A stretch of 64,000 bases of DNA from Anniella stebbinsi (GCA_029215795.1 JARDYH010000007.1:102687263-102751262); one strand, 5' to 3'. Shown: positions 11,891 to 25,815, counted from the first letter of the stretch. The notes: generated by a model from the letters alone, not told the origin. A program made the numbers and translations.

Positions 11891-12726
11891 GATAACAATA
11901 ATACTAATATCTCCATTTTTTCCCACATCACATACCGTTGTTGTCTTCCTTTGTAGCCTCTCTGTGAATTTAGGTCATATATAATATTTTTCCTGATTGA
12001 ATCTTACTGCAGCTGTACCAGCAGTGGAAGCCCCTACAGTTCTATCTATCCATGTATGTTGCTTGTGCACTTGTGAAGTTTTCAGTGTTTTTCTTTTAGA
12101 AGCACACACAGCTACATGCTAGACTCACATACAGTGTCTAATTCTTAGGAACTGGTCCTATTTGTAGCATCCAAGTAGCAGAATTTTTCTTAGGTCTCCT
12201 ATGCCAGCAACATCATCCATACTTTGGGCTGATTCCTGAAGCCACACTTAAAAGAACCAGGAATATTTATAGTGTTTTGTAAAGCTCCAACCTCTGGGAT
12301 CATTAATTTTAGGGATGAAAGCATGGGGTTTTGTGGGGAGCCCAAAAAAAGGAGGGAGGAAGGAAAAGGTAACACTGTATTGCAAAAGGAATTTATTATA
12401 CTTGGTGGTTTGGCAATGGGACTTGGATATTTACTATTGTTTCTGCAGGGCTGGCCCAAGACATGTTGAAGCCTGAGGTGAAGAATCCAGATAGCATCCT
12501 CTTCTGTAAATAAACATGTAACACTATCCACCGAGATTTTCCTCCACAGTTTCTTCGACTTGAAGTCTTGTATGGCTCCCATCCATTTCAATGAGGCTAG
12601 CACATGGGAAAATTCATTGCACTATGCCACGAGTACCTAAGGTGGCTACCTCAACTTCTCTCATATTACAGCCACTTATGTCTTATTTTGCCATCAAAGG
12701 CTCTGACTCAGAGGTTTCTTTAAAGT

Positions 12727-12880
12727 TGATATAACATAGTGGGTAAAAGTATAAGTTCTGAGCAAGAACGCCCCTGGTTCAAATTTCACCGTGCCTATTA
12801 ATTCACTAGGTGGCCTTAGGCAAGCCACTCTTTCTCAGCTTGGCCTTCCAATAAGGATTACTGGCATAATGTATGTAAAA
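12727..12880 (+). repeat. MIR-like tRNA-derived SINE fragment
   Basis: CCTGGTTCAAATTTCACC (B-box-like) then TAGGTGGCCTTAGGCAAGCC is the MIR/CORE-SINE layout. Confidence 0.55.
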
Positions 12881-12899
12881 TATATTGTACCCCCTACAG

Positions 12900-12992
12900 C
12901 AGGGATGAGCAACTTGTAGGCCTCCAGATTGTTGGCCTACAAGCCCCATCAGCCCTAGCCAGAATAGCCAACGGTAAGGGATGATGGGATTA
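12900..12992. repeat. Short foldback repeat (CAGGGATGAGCAACTTG type)
   Basis: GCAACTTGTAGGCCTCCAGAT then ACAAGCCCCATCAGCCCTAG and GGGATGATGGGATT, related to the copies at 16264, 49906 and 58288. Confidence 0.5.
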
Positions 12993-13409
12993 TTGTATTG
13001 TATATTGTATTATTTTAGTTTTACATATCTTTTGTTACTCATGTGAACACCACTAGGATTAATAATGAAGAGACAAGTTTCACCTTAAAGATTAAAGCTA
13101 AAATTCTAGGTGTGCCTATTGGGGAGTAGGTGCCACTTAATTTAATTGGATTTACTTCCAAGTAAACATGCATATGATTGATCTTCACCAGATTTATTGT
13201 GGCATATGTTTTAATGGACTGGTGCCTACTTCACCAGATTAAAGACATTTTATCCATAACAGACTATCCATCCATCCATCCATCCATCGAGGTTGAGCAG
13301 GTCTGTGACTTTTCAATGCAAAGTCCAACTGTATTAAATGTTAGAACAAGCTAATGAGTTATTAAAATGTGATAATGATAAGTGATTGTGAGTACAGGGC
13401 AATTGTTGC

Positions 13410-13545
13410 TTCTCTTGTATTTAAACCCCACCCTCTGTGGAACTCAGGGCAGTATACATAGGGGCACTGTATCCTCACAACAACCCTATGAGGTAGGTTA
13501 GGCTGGGAGAAAGTGAGTTGCCCAAGACTGTCCAATTAATGGTAC
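13410..13545 (+). repeat. SINE/LINE 3'-end fragment
   Basis: ATCCTCACAACAACCCTATG then AGGTAGGTTAGGCTGGGAGA is a widespread amniote retrotransposon 3' segment. Confidence 0.5.
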
Positions 13546-14760
13546 TTTGAAATTATATGTATTTCCAATCCAAAGTTTTATCTACTGCAGTAAACTGGGT
13601 CTCTCTTCTCATATCTTGGCCACTATATTAGTGCATTTATCCACCTGCTTGTTCTTACAAGGATTGCCTGACAGACCATACCATAAATTGCATGATGGAC
13701 CATAACATGTTCTTTCCTCTTCTGGAAGAAAACTTCCCTTTCCTATCTGAAGCTTCTATCCTGTCCAGGCCAGAATTCCAGTATAGCCTGCTGCTGCTGC
13801 TGCTGCTTCCCCCACTACAGCACCCCTAGCCCCACTATCAGAACCGCTATAGCCTCTGCTGCATTGCCCATCACTTCTCCATCTACTTACATTGTCCTAT
13901 TTCAAAATCATAGCTGTCTATAACATTTCCTACCCCCACTCTTCACTTCTCTTTCTCCTTAGCTCTCTATTTTTAAGCTTGAATATTTATTTGGGGAGAG
14001 ACGCTTGATTGGCTGGGGCTTCCTGCGGGCAATGAAGTTGCACTATAAAGGTGGAGGGGTTACTAAACTGGCAGAAGAATCCTAGTCTAGGGCAGAGGCT
14101 CACTTATAGGGAGGAATAGGAAGAACTAAATATAGCAGAAGGGAGAGATGGAACAGCTTAAACTCAGGTCTCCAGTGGAACCTTTAAATCTCTCAAAGGG
14201 AACAATCTAAATGAAGGTTGGGAATTGTTCCCAACTTCAGAAAGACTCAGTTAGGGATAAGAATAACTTTATATTCCCCTGAAGCCTCTACCCCACAATA
14301 AATTGCAGAAAGTGAGTTTTGGCCTGGAGATGTAACCGCCTCTGGGAAATAACTCAGTGGACATACAATAGGAACATTGCCCATCAAATAGGGCCAGAAG
14401 CAGACGTGGCAGCGATTGGCCAAATATTTATATATGAGGGGACAGAGTGGCCCAGGGTCCTATAGAAAGACCTCATGTATGTAAACTGGACTAAAATGCC
14501 AGTGAAATACAATACATATTCTAATTCCTATAAGTATGTCTACATTTATAGGATATACAATGTTGGACAAACTCCAAACAAGAACAATGTCAAAATTCCT
14601 TTATTTGGAGCAACTAAAAATAATGACGCAATACAGGAGCTTTATAGTACCATAGAATTCTTGCTCAGTCTCTTATGTTGGGGGAAAAAAGCAGTGGAAG
14701 AGTAGGCCATGGTACAAGCTTGAATTATAATATACTAACCTTAAGTGATGATTCACTAAG

Positions 14761-14888
14761 GCGCAATCCTATGCATAGTTCGAAGGGAAAAAGTCCTACA
14801 GTTCCCAGCATTCCTTAGCCAGCCATGCTGGTTGGGGAAAGCTGGGAATTGGACTTATTTTCTGTCTAACCATGCTTAGGATTGGGGC
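14761..14888. repeat. Palindromic 'GCAATCCTATGCAT' repeat, copy 1
   Basis: GCGCAATCCTATGCATAGTT at the left and CATGCTTAGGATTGGGGC at the right form arms around CCAGCATTCCTTAGCCAGCC. Related copies at 46996-47131 and 48057-48155. Confidence 0.55.
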
Positions 14889-15089
14889 AGCTATATTACT
14901 GGTTTATAGCACTATTAAAGTGCACTGATAATTGTTAGGGCACAATCCCCATTCCACATACTGCTTTCATAATGTTATATCCTACTTTTTATTCCACATT
15001 CATAATGATTTAATACAAGGTGTAGATCGGGCCCTAATGAGCTCTTTCAGCAACCACTTTTACTCCACCTTTTATTTCTTTATCAAGCC

Positions 15090-15260
15090 TGAAAAGGAGT
15101 ATTTATTTATTTACCACATTTATATACTGCTCCACATCTAAAAAGATTCTGGAGTGGTGAACAATAAAAGATAAAACAAATGAAACATAATATTAAACAT
15201 TTTTGTTTGTTTTTTTAAACAGAATACCAATCAAAGCCATGGCTGGTCAATCAAGGAAGG
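15090..15260 (-). repeat. LINE 3' tail, minus orientation
   Basis: TATTTATTTATTTACCACATTTATATACTGC-type start, the inverse of a LINE tail ending GCAGTATATAAATGTGG(TAAA)n. Confidence 0.55.
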
Positions 15261-16263
15261 CTTCTTGAAATAAAGATGTTTTCAGACATTTGTGAAATGC
15301 AAAAGCTAGCTCATTGCTTTCTGATTTTTAGTAGTTACAGTTTGGATTTCCCCCCCTTAAGCGTCCACCTCGGCTGCCTTCATTTCTTTGTCTACAACCC
15401 TGGGTAGGATCACGTATTTTGGTCATGCACATATTCTAGCATGTTTCATGGCTCTTTGATTTTAAGTTAACTCTTAAAGACTTGTATTTATCATATTTGT
15501 ATTCGGCCCTTCATCCATGTGTTTCAACCCAGCATACAGGTTTATCCCATTATATCCTCACAAACCAAGAATGGATATGTCACACTCAGAGGGTATCATG
15601 GTTGAGTAGGGAATTGAATCCAGGTCTTCCCAATCCAAATCCAAACCATTGTCCATAATCCAAGTCAACACACTTAAAACAAACTAAATATCTGTTTAAT
15701 CTTCACTGCTTGTTCTTTCGTGCCTGAAAAAGCAGACTTCTAACAGTTCCTGAGGAAGCAAAATGCATTAACCCCTTTGACAAAGTTCTTCATGGATTGT
15801 CAGTGAACCACAAAGCAGCCTGAAGAGTCAACAAGAGAACGCTTGCCTTCTCTAAATGCAGAGGCTCTTGAGGTTCTAAATACTAGCAGAAAAAGCATTT
15901 TCACAGTCTCCTTCCTTTGGTAACTTGTTCCATCATCCATAATTTGGGGAGATATTTGCTCTGCCCGTTCTTCCTCAATGCTCTTTTTCATCAACTGTGG
16001 TGAACACAATTATGGCTGCCTTTGCTCTCAGGTGAACCTGCGTAGGTCCCTCAGTCTTACACACATTAAAAGCCCTTTATCACTATCTGAATCTTTCCTA
16101 GTGTTTTTAAAACTTAGCGAACAGAATAGCATTTCACATAAAGCTTAACTGGTGTGGAGCATAGGGTCATTATTATTTTGATGTCCTGTATGTGATGCTT
16201 TTGTTTCTGAGATCCAAAACATCTCCACATTGACCATTTCTGGCTTGAGCCATTGCATATTAT

Positions 16264-16379
16264 AGCCTTTCCCAACTGGACTACAACTCCCACCATCTCT
16301 GGCCACAGGCCATGGTGGCTTGGACTGATGGTAGTTGTAGTCCAAAGCACCTGGAGGGCCCCAGGTTGAGCCAGGCTGC
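16264..16379. repeat. Short foldback MITE (ACTACAACTCCCA type), copy 1
   Basis: CTTTCCCAACTGGACTACAA and the inverse TTGTAGTCCAAAGCACCTGG frame CATCTCTGGCCACAGGCCATG. Related copies at 49906 and 58288. Confidence 0.6.
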
Positions 16380-19300
16380 TTCAAATCCTTCACAACAGTT
16401 CTAGAGCCTAAATGATGTCAGTGACATCATAGATAGCTTCATCTATGTGATATTTCTGGTCTTGTTTTTTTGTGGGGAGGGTGAATTCAGCTTTATTGCT
16501 AAAGATTTGAGTTTGCATTTATCATAATAACTTTGATATTTCCCTATCCTCTATAACGTTTGAGTTTCCTCTTAGTTTTATATGTCTGCAGTGACAACAC
16601 ACAAGGGCAGCTCAGCTAGCCTACTGGATCCTTCATATTGCTTCCTAGAGCCTCAAGACATCATAGTCAAAGTGCCTGCCTTACCTTCAAGGCCCTCCGC
16701 TGCTCTAGCTCCCTCCCTCTGAATTGTTTACCTTTTCCAGCGCTTGTTCACTCGCTGCAATAACTCCAAATTGTATGGCAAATAATCTCTGGGCCAGTCA
16801 ATCAAATGACTGCCTTTTCTTCATCACCTCTCCCAACTTTGGAGAATGTGGATACATGATAGGCATTTCCTCAATGCTTTTACTATAAAGGAGGCTCTAG
16901 GTAATGCACCTTACTCTAGAGTCATGCTTCACACTAGTGGGTTTGCTTAGAACCAAACACTGCTCCTGTTTCCAGAAAGAGCAAATACAACTGAAGCCTC
17001 TAGTCGTCATGCCATATGTTTCACAAGATGTAATCAAAATAAATCTTAACCTGGAGTTAAACAATTGTGTGAACATGTCCCTTATAAAACATACTAGCAA
17101 AAGATGTTGTCTGAAGAGTGACATCTACGCAGCACTTTTCTATATACAGGAAACGGAACATCTTTCTTTTCTAAGGAGAGGCAATGATGTTGCTGTGTTT
17201 ATAACTGTCTGCACTTAATACTCAAGCGTATGAAGGCCCAAATAATAACAATTCAGAGGGATGTGCTCAGTGCAATCCGGCCCACTACAGGAGTCACCCC
17301 TTGAAACCACTTTTCTTAGAATAATTTTTTTATTTAAACCAGACAACATTACACCCTCTGTACTGGAAGGGGCTGGACAAGATGGTGGGGGACATAGCAG
17401 AAAGGACAGGTCTCCCCCCCCAGTTCATAGCACCCCAAGATTCCCTTTTGAGGCAAGAACTGTAGAGAGGCCCATGCCAATGAGCCTTAAATAGAAAAGA
17501 GAAAGATATGGAAGGACGGAAGATTAATAGATGCTTTGGGGCTCCATGTAATCCCTGGGTGGGCAGTACTTGCTCGCCCTGTTGACCCTGCGCTCCTTCA
17601 GAACCGGATAGAGAGCTGATCCACTACCTCCTGCCAGAAGAGATCAAAGGGCAGGATAAAATTACCCTGATCTCTTTTTCTTGTACTGCAGCCCTCCTTT
17701 GCCAAATAAAACAAGGGGTTTGGGGTGAGAGCAGATACCTGGGGAGCATATAGACCAAATACATGTACGATGGGGTCCCTCAAAGAACATTGTGCATTGA
17801 AGCTGGAATCTCCTTTTCTGGAGGAAGCAGGACACTGGCGTGATTTGAAGCTCTCTCTTAAATTAGGAAAATGGATTCTAGCCTACCTGCCTCTGAGGCC
17901 CCACTTCATGCAAGGTGCATTTCCTATGTGACGGCAGAAGTGTAGAGAAAAGCACGCATACGGTCACTTGTGAAGCAAAGCAGGAGTGTTTATTTTGTAA
18001 TAAGTTCATCGGTTGGGAAGCTGACTTAAAACAGAAACACGTATGAAACTCTTCACAAGTGACATTGTGCACATTCTTCCCCTCTACAGAGATTATGTGT
18101 CGCGTGTGAAGGCAGCCCTGAGAAAGAAAACCATTGTAATGAAATGGCCCTATTCAATAACCTTCTTACCTGAGGTTTCCCTTTCAAAGGGACACCCAGC
18201 AGTCTGTTTCCACGCACACCAGAAAACAGACAGAATTCACAATCCAAGTCAAGGAGAAGCAAAGGATACAGCCACCAGATCCCAAAAAGAGAGGGACAGG
18301 GGAGAAGCACAACAATGGGTACATTCTTACCGTACTCTATGGGCTGACCCCTCCTCCTGCTCAGGACCCCCTGGCTCCCTGGAGGTGGGCTCCCTCAGGC
18401 CAGGAGACACTGGCTGCACAGGTAGCTCACTTCAGCTGCTCCCGTTCCAGCACCAGCTGTTAGTCCACACACTTCGTATCTCTCACTCCCTCTCAGTGTC
18501 TCATCCTCTTCCAGGATACATCTCCCTGTGGGGAGCTGGGACACTGTAAAGGGAGGGGTGGAGGTTTGGGGGAGGGCCAATTCCAGGAGCAGCATCAGGC
18601 AAATTAAATCAGACACCAGCAAGTTGGGGAAATCGGATTGGGACTTAATGCAAAGCAGGTGGATTGGGAGGGGACAGAGAGGGAGAGTAATGTGCTTTTC
18701 GAAAAAATAAAAGAAAAACATAACCAAAGAGTTTGATAGGATGTATTTGTGTGTATTGATGCTGCTCTAATAAAACAAAAAAAATCTAGAAAAAAATCTA
18801 CATACAATTTCACATTTTATGGGGAATGGGTCTAGGACAGCATCTAAAAGGAGAAGGCAGGCAGGTATGGTGCGTCCTCTGATGTTCTGATGAACCCCAT
18901 CTTAGATACTTGTGTTGGGTATCTAAGGGCAGGATAGGGGTCATAACTCTCTAGGGAAGCCATTGAGGCAATTCCTAATTTCTCTAAGGGAAGAAGGGTG
19001 TACTTTGGGCTGGCAAAAGCATTCGATTGAAGGCCTTTTGGCAGCTGTGTGTTCTGGGATACTGCTGTAGAAGGATTATCTTGGCCTCAATCTCTTCTAA
19101 TCTCTCCCGCAGCTTTGGCCCAAGCCTGAGATAAATACCTTTTAACGGATCGCATCTGACGTCAGGAAGCCATCAATCTAATCAGCTGGGCCACTTCTGG
19201 GCCAGAGGTAGCCACCACGCTGCTACAAGGGCCAGGCACCTCGCATGTACTTAAGTCCTGACAGAGAGCCTGGTAATTTCTCTCCTCCTACAAAAAGAAC

Positions 19301-20544
19301 ATCATCCACAACTAGATTTGAAATTAGCTCTGAAGGTATGGGAAAAGGCACTCGGATGGGGAAGACTTGATGTTGCAAAAAAGAAAAGGGGCAAACTTGA
19401 AACGCATTTAGTTTTCCTATCTCTACTGTTTCCTTTTAGAGTATGATAATAAGATTTGGCATTTATATAGTTCATTTCACACATTCTAGGTATTCAACAT
19501 ATATTGCTGCAGCCCTGTATGGTTCCCTCCTCTCCTGCCAATATGTCTAATTGTCTTAACATGCTAACATATCTAAATTATTAAAGTAATTGCACAATAG
19601 TATTTAAACAAAAAAGCACTTTAAAGCAAATTAGAAAATTGTTTTTAAATATTTTAAGTGGTTTTTAAAAATTTGCATGCTCAGGTGAATTGCTCCTTCC
19701 CTCCCATACGACTATGTCATTTCCACTAATGTGGGCCGTGTACAGCAGAATGTACAGTTAATAAAACGCTATGCCCCCCCTGAAGTGTGGAAAGTCATGT
19801 AGCTTACAGTGGTAAATCAATGTTTGGGTAGCATTTGCAGCCACCAGCCTGGAAGTGCCCTCTCCCAACCAAGGCCTAAACCATCCCAGGAATGGGGTCA
19901 TTGTTACTCTTCCCTCTTGGCTTCTGTTTGGTTACAATATAATCCCATCGCTGAATGCTAATCCTCCCAGGCAGTAACAGTGGATTGTATTTATCCCAGC
20001 CTGGAAACCTTTAAACAATCCAGAAAGCCTTGTCCTTCCTACTGTTTGGCTGTATGATCTAAAACAGATACAGGCCATGGAAACCTGAATAACTCTCATT
20101 ATGAAAACTTTGTTAAGTCACACTTTGTTACCAACAACTCTCTTCCTAATTTCACCCAATTTGTATTTCCTGAGGGAAGGGCTATTCATCTGTTTTCCCT
20201 TTTGCCGGACTTCTGTCTCCCACAATCATTTGTTAATGAAATCTTTTCTTCCATCAGTAACACAGATGCCTCACTGCTCCCTCTTTTCCCCCCCAGTTGT
20301 GACAGGCTCCTAGTAGGATAGTAACCCTCATCAAGTTGGACCTGCTGGTTTTCACCAGGCCTCAGCAGGAGATGAGTTTTCTCACAGCCACATTTAGCAC
20401 TAGCAAACCTGTAGTTTCCCGGTTTGCTGCTGAAAGGTAGGCCACTATGGCTAAACTAGTAGTAAAGTATGATGGCGTGGCTTGGGCACTTGCATGTTGT
20501 TTGCACTGGCCGTGCCTTGTTTCCAGTGAGTTTCCAGTGCAATG

Positions 20545-20705
20545 ATTCATTTATTTTATTTATTATAGCACTTTTATCCCACCCTTTAGCAAAAAAAAAA
20601 AAAGCCTCTCAAGGCAGCCTACAAAAATAATTCTTAAGACAGTCCCTACCCACAGGTTTACAATCTAATAAATACGACATAAAAGGAAAGGGGATTGGGA
20701 GGGAG
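20545..20705 (-). repeat. LINE 3' tail, minus orientation
   Basis: TTATTTATTATAGCACTTTTATCCCACCC-type start with an internal A run and CTCTCAAGGCAGCCTAC, the inverse of a CR1/L2-like 3' UTR. Confidence 0.6.
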
Positions 20706-20813
20706 GAGGAAAAAAAGCAAATTTAGGCGCTAGATTCTTAGTTGCATAGTTCAGCAGGTCATGGACACAGTGGAAGGGCTGCTGCTTCCTCTCCCTCTCA
20801 TAGCCTCATACAG

Positions 20814-20968
20814 ATCCAGGCATGATGGAGAGGTGCCTGGCTGCTGCTTCCTTTCCCTCTGATGGCCTCAGCAGTGACAGTTGGTAGCTGGAAGGAGGGG
20901 GCCTTAACTGGAGCTGGATCCAAGCATGATGGAGAGGTGCCTGGCTGCTGCTTCCTTTCCCTCTGACG
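20814..20968. repeat. Short tandem duplication, period about 106 bp
   Basis: A roughly 50-bp block (GCATGATGGAGAGGTGCCTG then GCTGCTGCTTCCTTTCCCTC) occurs twice, with a shorter related piece just to the left at about 20775. Confidence 0.7.
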
Positions 20969-23283
20969 GATTAATGTGATGCCTATACTACTAGCCATTT
21001 TCTTTTGCTTGAGACACAATTCACACAACCACATTCTGGGGCTCACATTCAGTCTGTAATGAAGTTTTCTTGAGGGGGCTATCAGTCTAGAAAAGCAGTT
21101 TTCTGGGTGCGCAACAGTAGACCCAATGTGTCACACTACCACATAGGAAAGACTTGTCACATAGGGGAAATAAACATTGTCTGTTGCAGCAATCAGATAT
21201 CATCTATATCCAGATCCAGACTGCCATATCTCTGTGTACTCAGTCAATGGCAAAGCTTTTGTCTGTGCAAGACCTGTACATGTGCATCAAAGCTTCCCCA
21301 AGCACCAGGAACCTCTAGATAAGACTTAATTTGCTGAAGAGTGTAATAGTTCTTTAGTGAAGGATAGCATGAAGGAGGGATCCAAACATTCATTTCATTT
21401 TTGGTAAACTGCTTTTGCAGTGTTTCAAAAGAAGTGTGTGTGAAGAGAAGACTTCCAAATTCCTCTCAACTCTGTGAAAACTATTGAGCTGCTAATTGTT
21501 CTGTCTCCACTAGAAGTAAAGTTTTATGCAGTATTTTTATTTTATTGGAATGCTGGTTGGAGAGACCTGTTGCATCTCCACTGCAAATCAGTATTCTGTA
21601 CAGTAACACTGTGCTATTTGACAGCAAGCCAAGGTTTCAAACCTGGTTTTGCTGCCAAATATCTCCTTTGACGTGGGGTGCTTCTAAATGAGGATTTTAT
21701 TGTGCAATTGCTCTGACTCATTCGTGAAATTTTAGCGGGGGTCCAAACATCATTTTCAATTTGTAGCCCTTCTGTGTTTTCCCACAGCTTCTTCCTTCTT
21801 TTTCTTCACATCAATAATCTGTCACGGAGGAAAAGACACAACGCCTTTTGACTGGTGGGATTAGGGGCAGAATCCAATGGGGCAGTTCCACCCCCCACCA
21901 GTTCTCCTTCACCTTGCTGACTGAATTGCACAAGCATCCCCCCCACTGCTTGGGCAAGGGTGATTTAGCACTTCAGAGGCAACCCGAAACGAACGGAAAA
22001 GCTCAGGGCTTCCACTAGGAAGGGCTAAATCTCCCTTGCATGATAGTGTGTGTTCCACCTGCGTGATGCAATGTTGGACTTGCTGCTTGCGGAAGGGAAT
22101 TGGCAGGGCAGAAAAGAACCAGCGGGGACGTGAGCAACCCATTGGATTCTGCTCTAGGAGTCCTCCATTTGGAAGCCCCCTCAGTTCATTGAGTAGAACT
22201 CCATTTTCTATTCACTTATTCTCGCAGTTCTTGTAAAAAAACAAAACAAAAAGAAAATCCCAGATTCCTTGGAAATATCTACTTTCAAAGCCAAAACTGC
22301 ACAGTGCAAATAAATGCAGATTTATGGAATTTGTGATACCCACAGTGACTTATATTTTCTGTAAATACATGTAACTGCAGAAAAAGAGAAGAATGTAATA
22401 TTGGGGGCAGAATCAAAATCCTAAGAATTAAAGCATTTATGGGTTTTTTAATTATATTACTAAACCTTATGGATGAACCAACCTGCAAGCAGAGCACTGA
22501 TCTACTCAGGATCTGGTGCAGACGTCATGAGCTGTTTCTGGGATATATACCAGAGAACAAGCTGATACAAACCCAAACTGAGCATCCCTGTTTCTTCTGC
22601 TTTTGGTACCTTCATATGAGCATGCAAAAAATGTTAGGAAAATAATATTTAACATTTGTTCAGTTAACAACAACAAAAAGCTAACATATGTAAAGAGCTT
22701 TCCATGTTCACTCAAGCTCCAAAATGGTGGGAAAATTGCAGCTGTTAAGGGCCATTCAGGCAATATGGATATGGTATAATTAGTTGCAGCTTCATCATTA
22801 TCTTGAAGCTGAATTGGTTTTGAGACAGACTGGGTTTTTTTTACATTTCTGTAATGTAATTCTAGTAAAATCTTGTTATATTGCCACTCAATCATTCCTT
22901 CACCCACTAAAAGCTCCATCAGACAAGTGTTTTATTGCGCGCTCGTTACTGGGCACTCACGGATTTTCATGGGTCCCTCTCAGTCGTTGTCTGCCTCCTG
23001 CTCCTAGCCTTCTTCTTGCGATAAAAAATACCCCAGTAAGCCCGACTGACTTTTAAAGACAAAAGTTGCCGCTATCTCCTGCTGTGTGCAGGAGAAGCAA
23101 CGGGATCAAAACAGCCCACCGAACGGGCCACGCGCAAGTTGTTTACTTCCTCTTTCAAAAGAGGAGGTAATGAGGGACAAATGCTCTGGCGGAGAAGCGA
23201 AGGTAAGGAAACACAATTTCCTCCTATGTGATGATGCTCTTATTTAAATGCATATTCTTGGTGTTCTTGTTAAAATACATTCC

Positions 23284-23362
23284 TATTCCTACTTACCTGG
23301 GAGTACGTCCCACTGAAGTCAGTGGGACTTATTTCTGAGTAGACATGAAACAGGATTGCACT
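23284..23362. repeat. Short palindromic repeat, second copy
   Basis: Related to 8333-8421; arms CTGGGAGTACGTCCCACTGA and TCAGTGGGACTTATTTCTGA are imperfect inverted repeats. Confidence 0.55.
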
Positions 23363-23599
23363 ATTACTCCTTTCTCAGAGATGTACAGGGTATTTCAAAT
23401 ACAGCCCAAACTGAGGATGTGTTGCTTTAAACCAGGGGTGCACGAGGCTTTTGGTCTGAAGGTCGCACAGGTCTGCTGGGATGGCAGGGACCACACAGGT
23501 GTGCACCCCTCCTACATGCTTTCACACACACTGCAGATCTTGGTTTTGCAGCAACAGCATCTGTTCTATGTCACAGTATCAAAGAAAGAAAAGAAATAC

Positions 23600-24900
23600 T
23601 GAGCACTTCTGGAAACAGGATACTGGTCTAGATGTCCTTCGGTGTGACCCAGACAGGTAATTTCTCACTGTCTCATTTAAATACTGTTAGAAGAACCTCC
23701 ATCGTCAAATGCAGTGTACCTCTAAATACCAGCTGCTATGGGGCAGTCAGTCTGGTCACCCACTGTTGGAAAACAAGATGCTCGAGAAGATACCAGCACA
23801 CTTTGGTATGATCCAGCAGGAGTCTTCTGGTGTAGAAGTAAATGTCCTTTATTTCTTCCTAGTAAATGTGCACAGGACAGCGCAGGACACCCTGACCCTA
23901 TCTGTTTTGGAAGTAAGTCCTACTATGTTCAAATGCAGCTCACAGACGAAAGGAGTGTGACTCGCTCAAGATGTATTGGTTACTTTTTTTGTTTGTTTTT
24001 TGGAGCCTGCCATCAGAGAGAAGCTAAGACAACTAGGTAATAGAAGGAACCTCCATCTTCGGATGCAATCTACCGTGCAGCTGTGTATGCGGAGGCAGAC
24101 CTGCATTTGAAGCTGGGTGTTCTGTTATCTAGCTGCCATGGCTTATCTCTGGTGGTGCATCTCTGACTCCAACCCTGCTCCCACAAGGTTTCACACAAAC
24201 ACAAATATAAATGTTAGGTGACTGAATTATTGTGCAACAAGCACATCCCATCTCAGCATTTATTTAAAAAGTGTTGTGTTTTTTTTAACCTCTAAGGGAA
24301 AAAGTCTCCATAAGAAAAAAGCCAAGAATGGAAGATATATATAAAAATATCTCCATGATCAGTAGCTGTCTACCACGCAAACATGTTTCCAGCAGTAGAC
24401 TGCAGTTGAATGTAGTGGTTCTACTATCTAGCTGTCTTAGCTTCAGTCTTGCAGTGCTTCCCCCACTTCAACCCTCTTGAAATATAGCCAGAGGTAACTT
24501 TTCCTGTGTGTGCAATATACTCTCTCACTTATGCATATACTTATGCATGTGTGTGTGTGTGTGTGTGTGTGTATGGTCAGGTGATTGCCTGATTAGCTGG
24601 GAAAGTAAATTCCATTGCTTATGTCTATTTATTTCAGTACTCAGAAGTATTTGCTTTTTTAAAAAACAAAACAGCAGTTAAGGTGATTTTCTGTATGCTT
24701 CAGCCTACTCATTTTTGGGTCCTGATTACTGCAGGGTGGTGTCTTATCACAAGAGAGAAGCCATTAGAAGCAGAAAGGACAAAAGAACATCTATATTCAG
24801 ATACAGCCTACCATACAACCTAATTCTGAATTTGACTGTGGCTAAGTTTTGAAATAGAAGCCCTAGGTACTGCCCTCCCATCACCTAGCAACATTAACCT
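23600..24900 (+). repeat. Several diverged LINE 3'-UTR-like segments
   Basis: GAACCTCCATCGTCAAATGC, GAACCTCCATCTTCGGATGC and AACATCTATATTCAGATACA head three related blocks (about 23693, 24047, 24787). All resemble the reptile CR1 3'-UTR motif GAACCTCCATGTTCAGA. Too diverged to delimit. Confidence 0.35.
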
Positions 24901-25472
24901 GTTGCTAGGCAACACAGGTTTGTTCTGGGCATGCCTAACAGGACACCTTATGAGCTCCCATAAGATAAAATGAGCCGGGCCTGGGGGGGGGGGAATCATA
25001 AAACTGCAAACCCCTTATACTAATACTAGGACAAAGCATATAGCAGACATTCTCCTTGACCTCACACACACACACACACACTAATAGAAATGGAGAAATT
25101 GGCTGGTACAATTTAAGCTCAGCAAAGTCTATTGGGGGGGGGAACTCTTACAAAACCAGTAAAACTGCTGGAAGTCACTTGTTCAAATTTAAACTCCTAG
25201 AAATACACCACATCGTACCCTTTCTATTTCAAAATCGGCATAGATCACCCTCAAACAGACCTCTCCTACACTGCCAAGTTTTAGCTCAATCCACTGAGCT
25301 GTTTTCTTTTTATAAGCCACAGCACCTACTGCACCCATCCAGCCCGATTTCTGGTGATAATAGTGCAATGCAATTAATCCAACTCAGACTAAACATGTAA
25401 TACAGCTCTTTAGAATGTTCAAAGCATTTCTCATATAATCTGTTATTCTTACAACAATCCAGTAGGCCAGTA

Positions 25473-25478
25473 TTTATT
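25473..25478 (-). terminator. Possible P3H3 polyadenylation signal
   Basis: AATAAA on the minus strand about 340 nt past the P3H3 stop is the first hexamer I noticed. It lies within a degraded SINE/MIR-like stretch, and no transcript evidence is available, so this is only a candidate. Confidence 0.25.
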
Positions 25479-25815
25479 ATTCCAGTATTGTAGATGAAGG
25501 GCTATGCCTGGGAGTACATGGCAGATTTGAACTTGGGTTTCCTGATTCACAGCTCAGTCTCCTTTAGCAATTATTCTACACTGGTTTACAAACCTGGCAA
25601 CCTTTGCTGGGAAAAAAATATTCTCAGGCTAATGTGGTGGCCATGGTCCTGGGGCCCAAAGTCAACTTCTGATGTCATCTCTTGCAACGTCACAAAAAAA
25701 CGAGGCAGACCTTTTTAGCTCATTGTACAAAGTCCAGCAGTTATGAATACTCCCAAGTCATTCACTTGCGTAAGCCACTTACAAGAGCTGCAAGGCCGGC
25801 GCACGCTGAATATGC

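Larger units (their letters stand above)
119..25815. other. P3H3-GNB3 intergenic interval, repeat-rich, no protein gene found
   Basis: Both strands were read for exon-like frames with flanking splice sites and none was recognised. Named repeats are listed separately. The non-coding first exon and promoter of GNB3 should lie here but cannot be placed. The stretches 1849-2640, 4000-5240, 16400-19080, 19300-20540 and 21000-23280 contain nothing I can assign. Confidence 0.6.

Noticed and set aside
13160..13290. Possible CRISPR-like or satellite array at the CATC repeats
   Set aside because: Only a short (CATC)n microsatellite at about 13268-13290; there are no spacers and the genome is eukaryotic.
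18043..18549. 168-codon plus-strand open frame in the intergenic interval
   Set aside because: Composition is not protein-like, no similarity recognised, and a competing frame of similar quality lies on the other strand.
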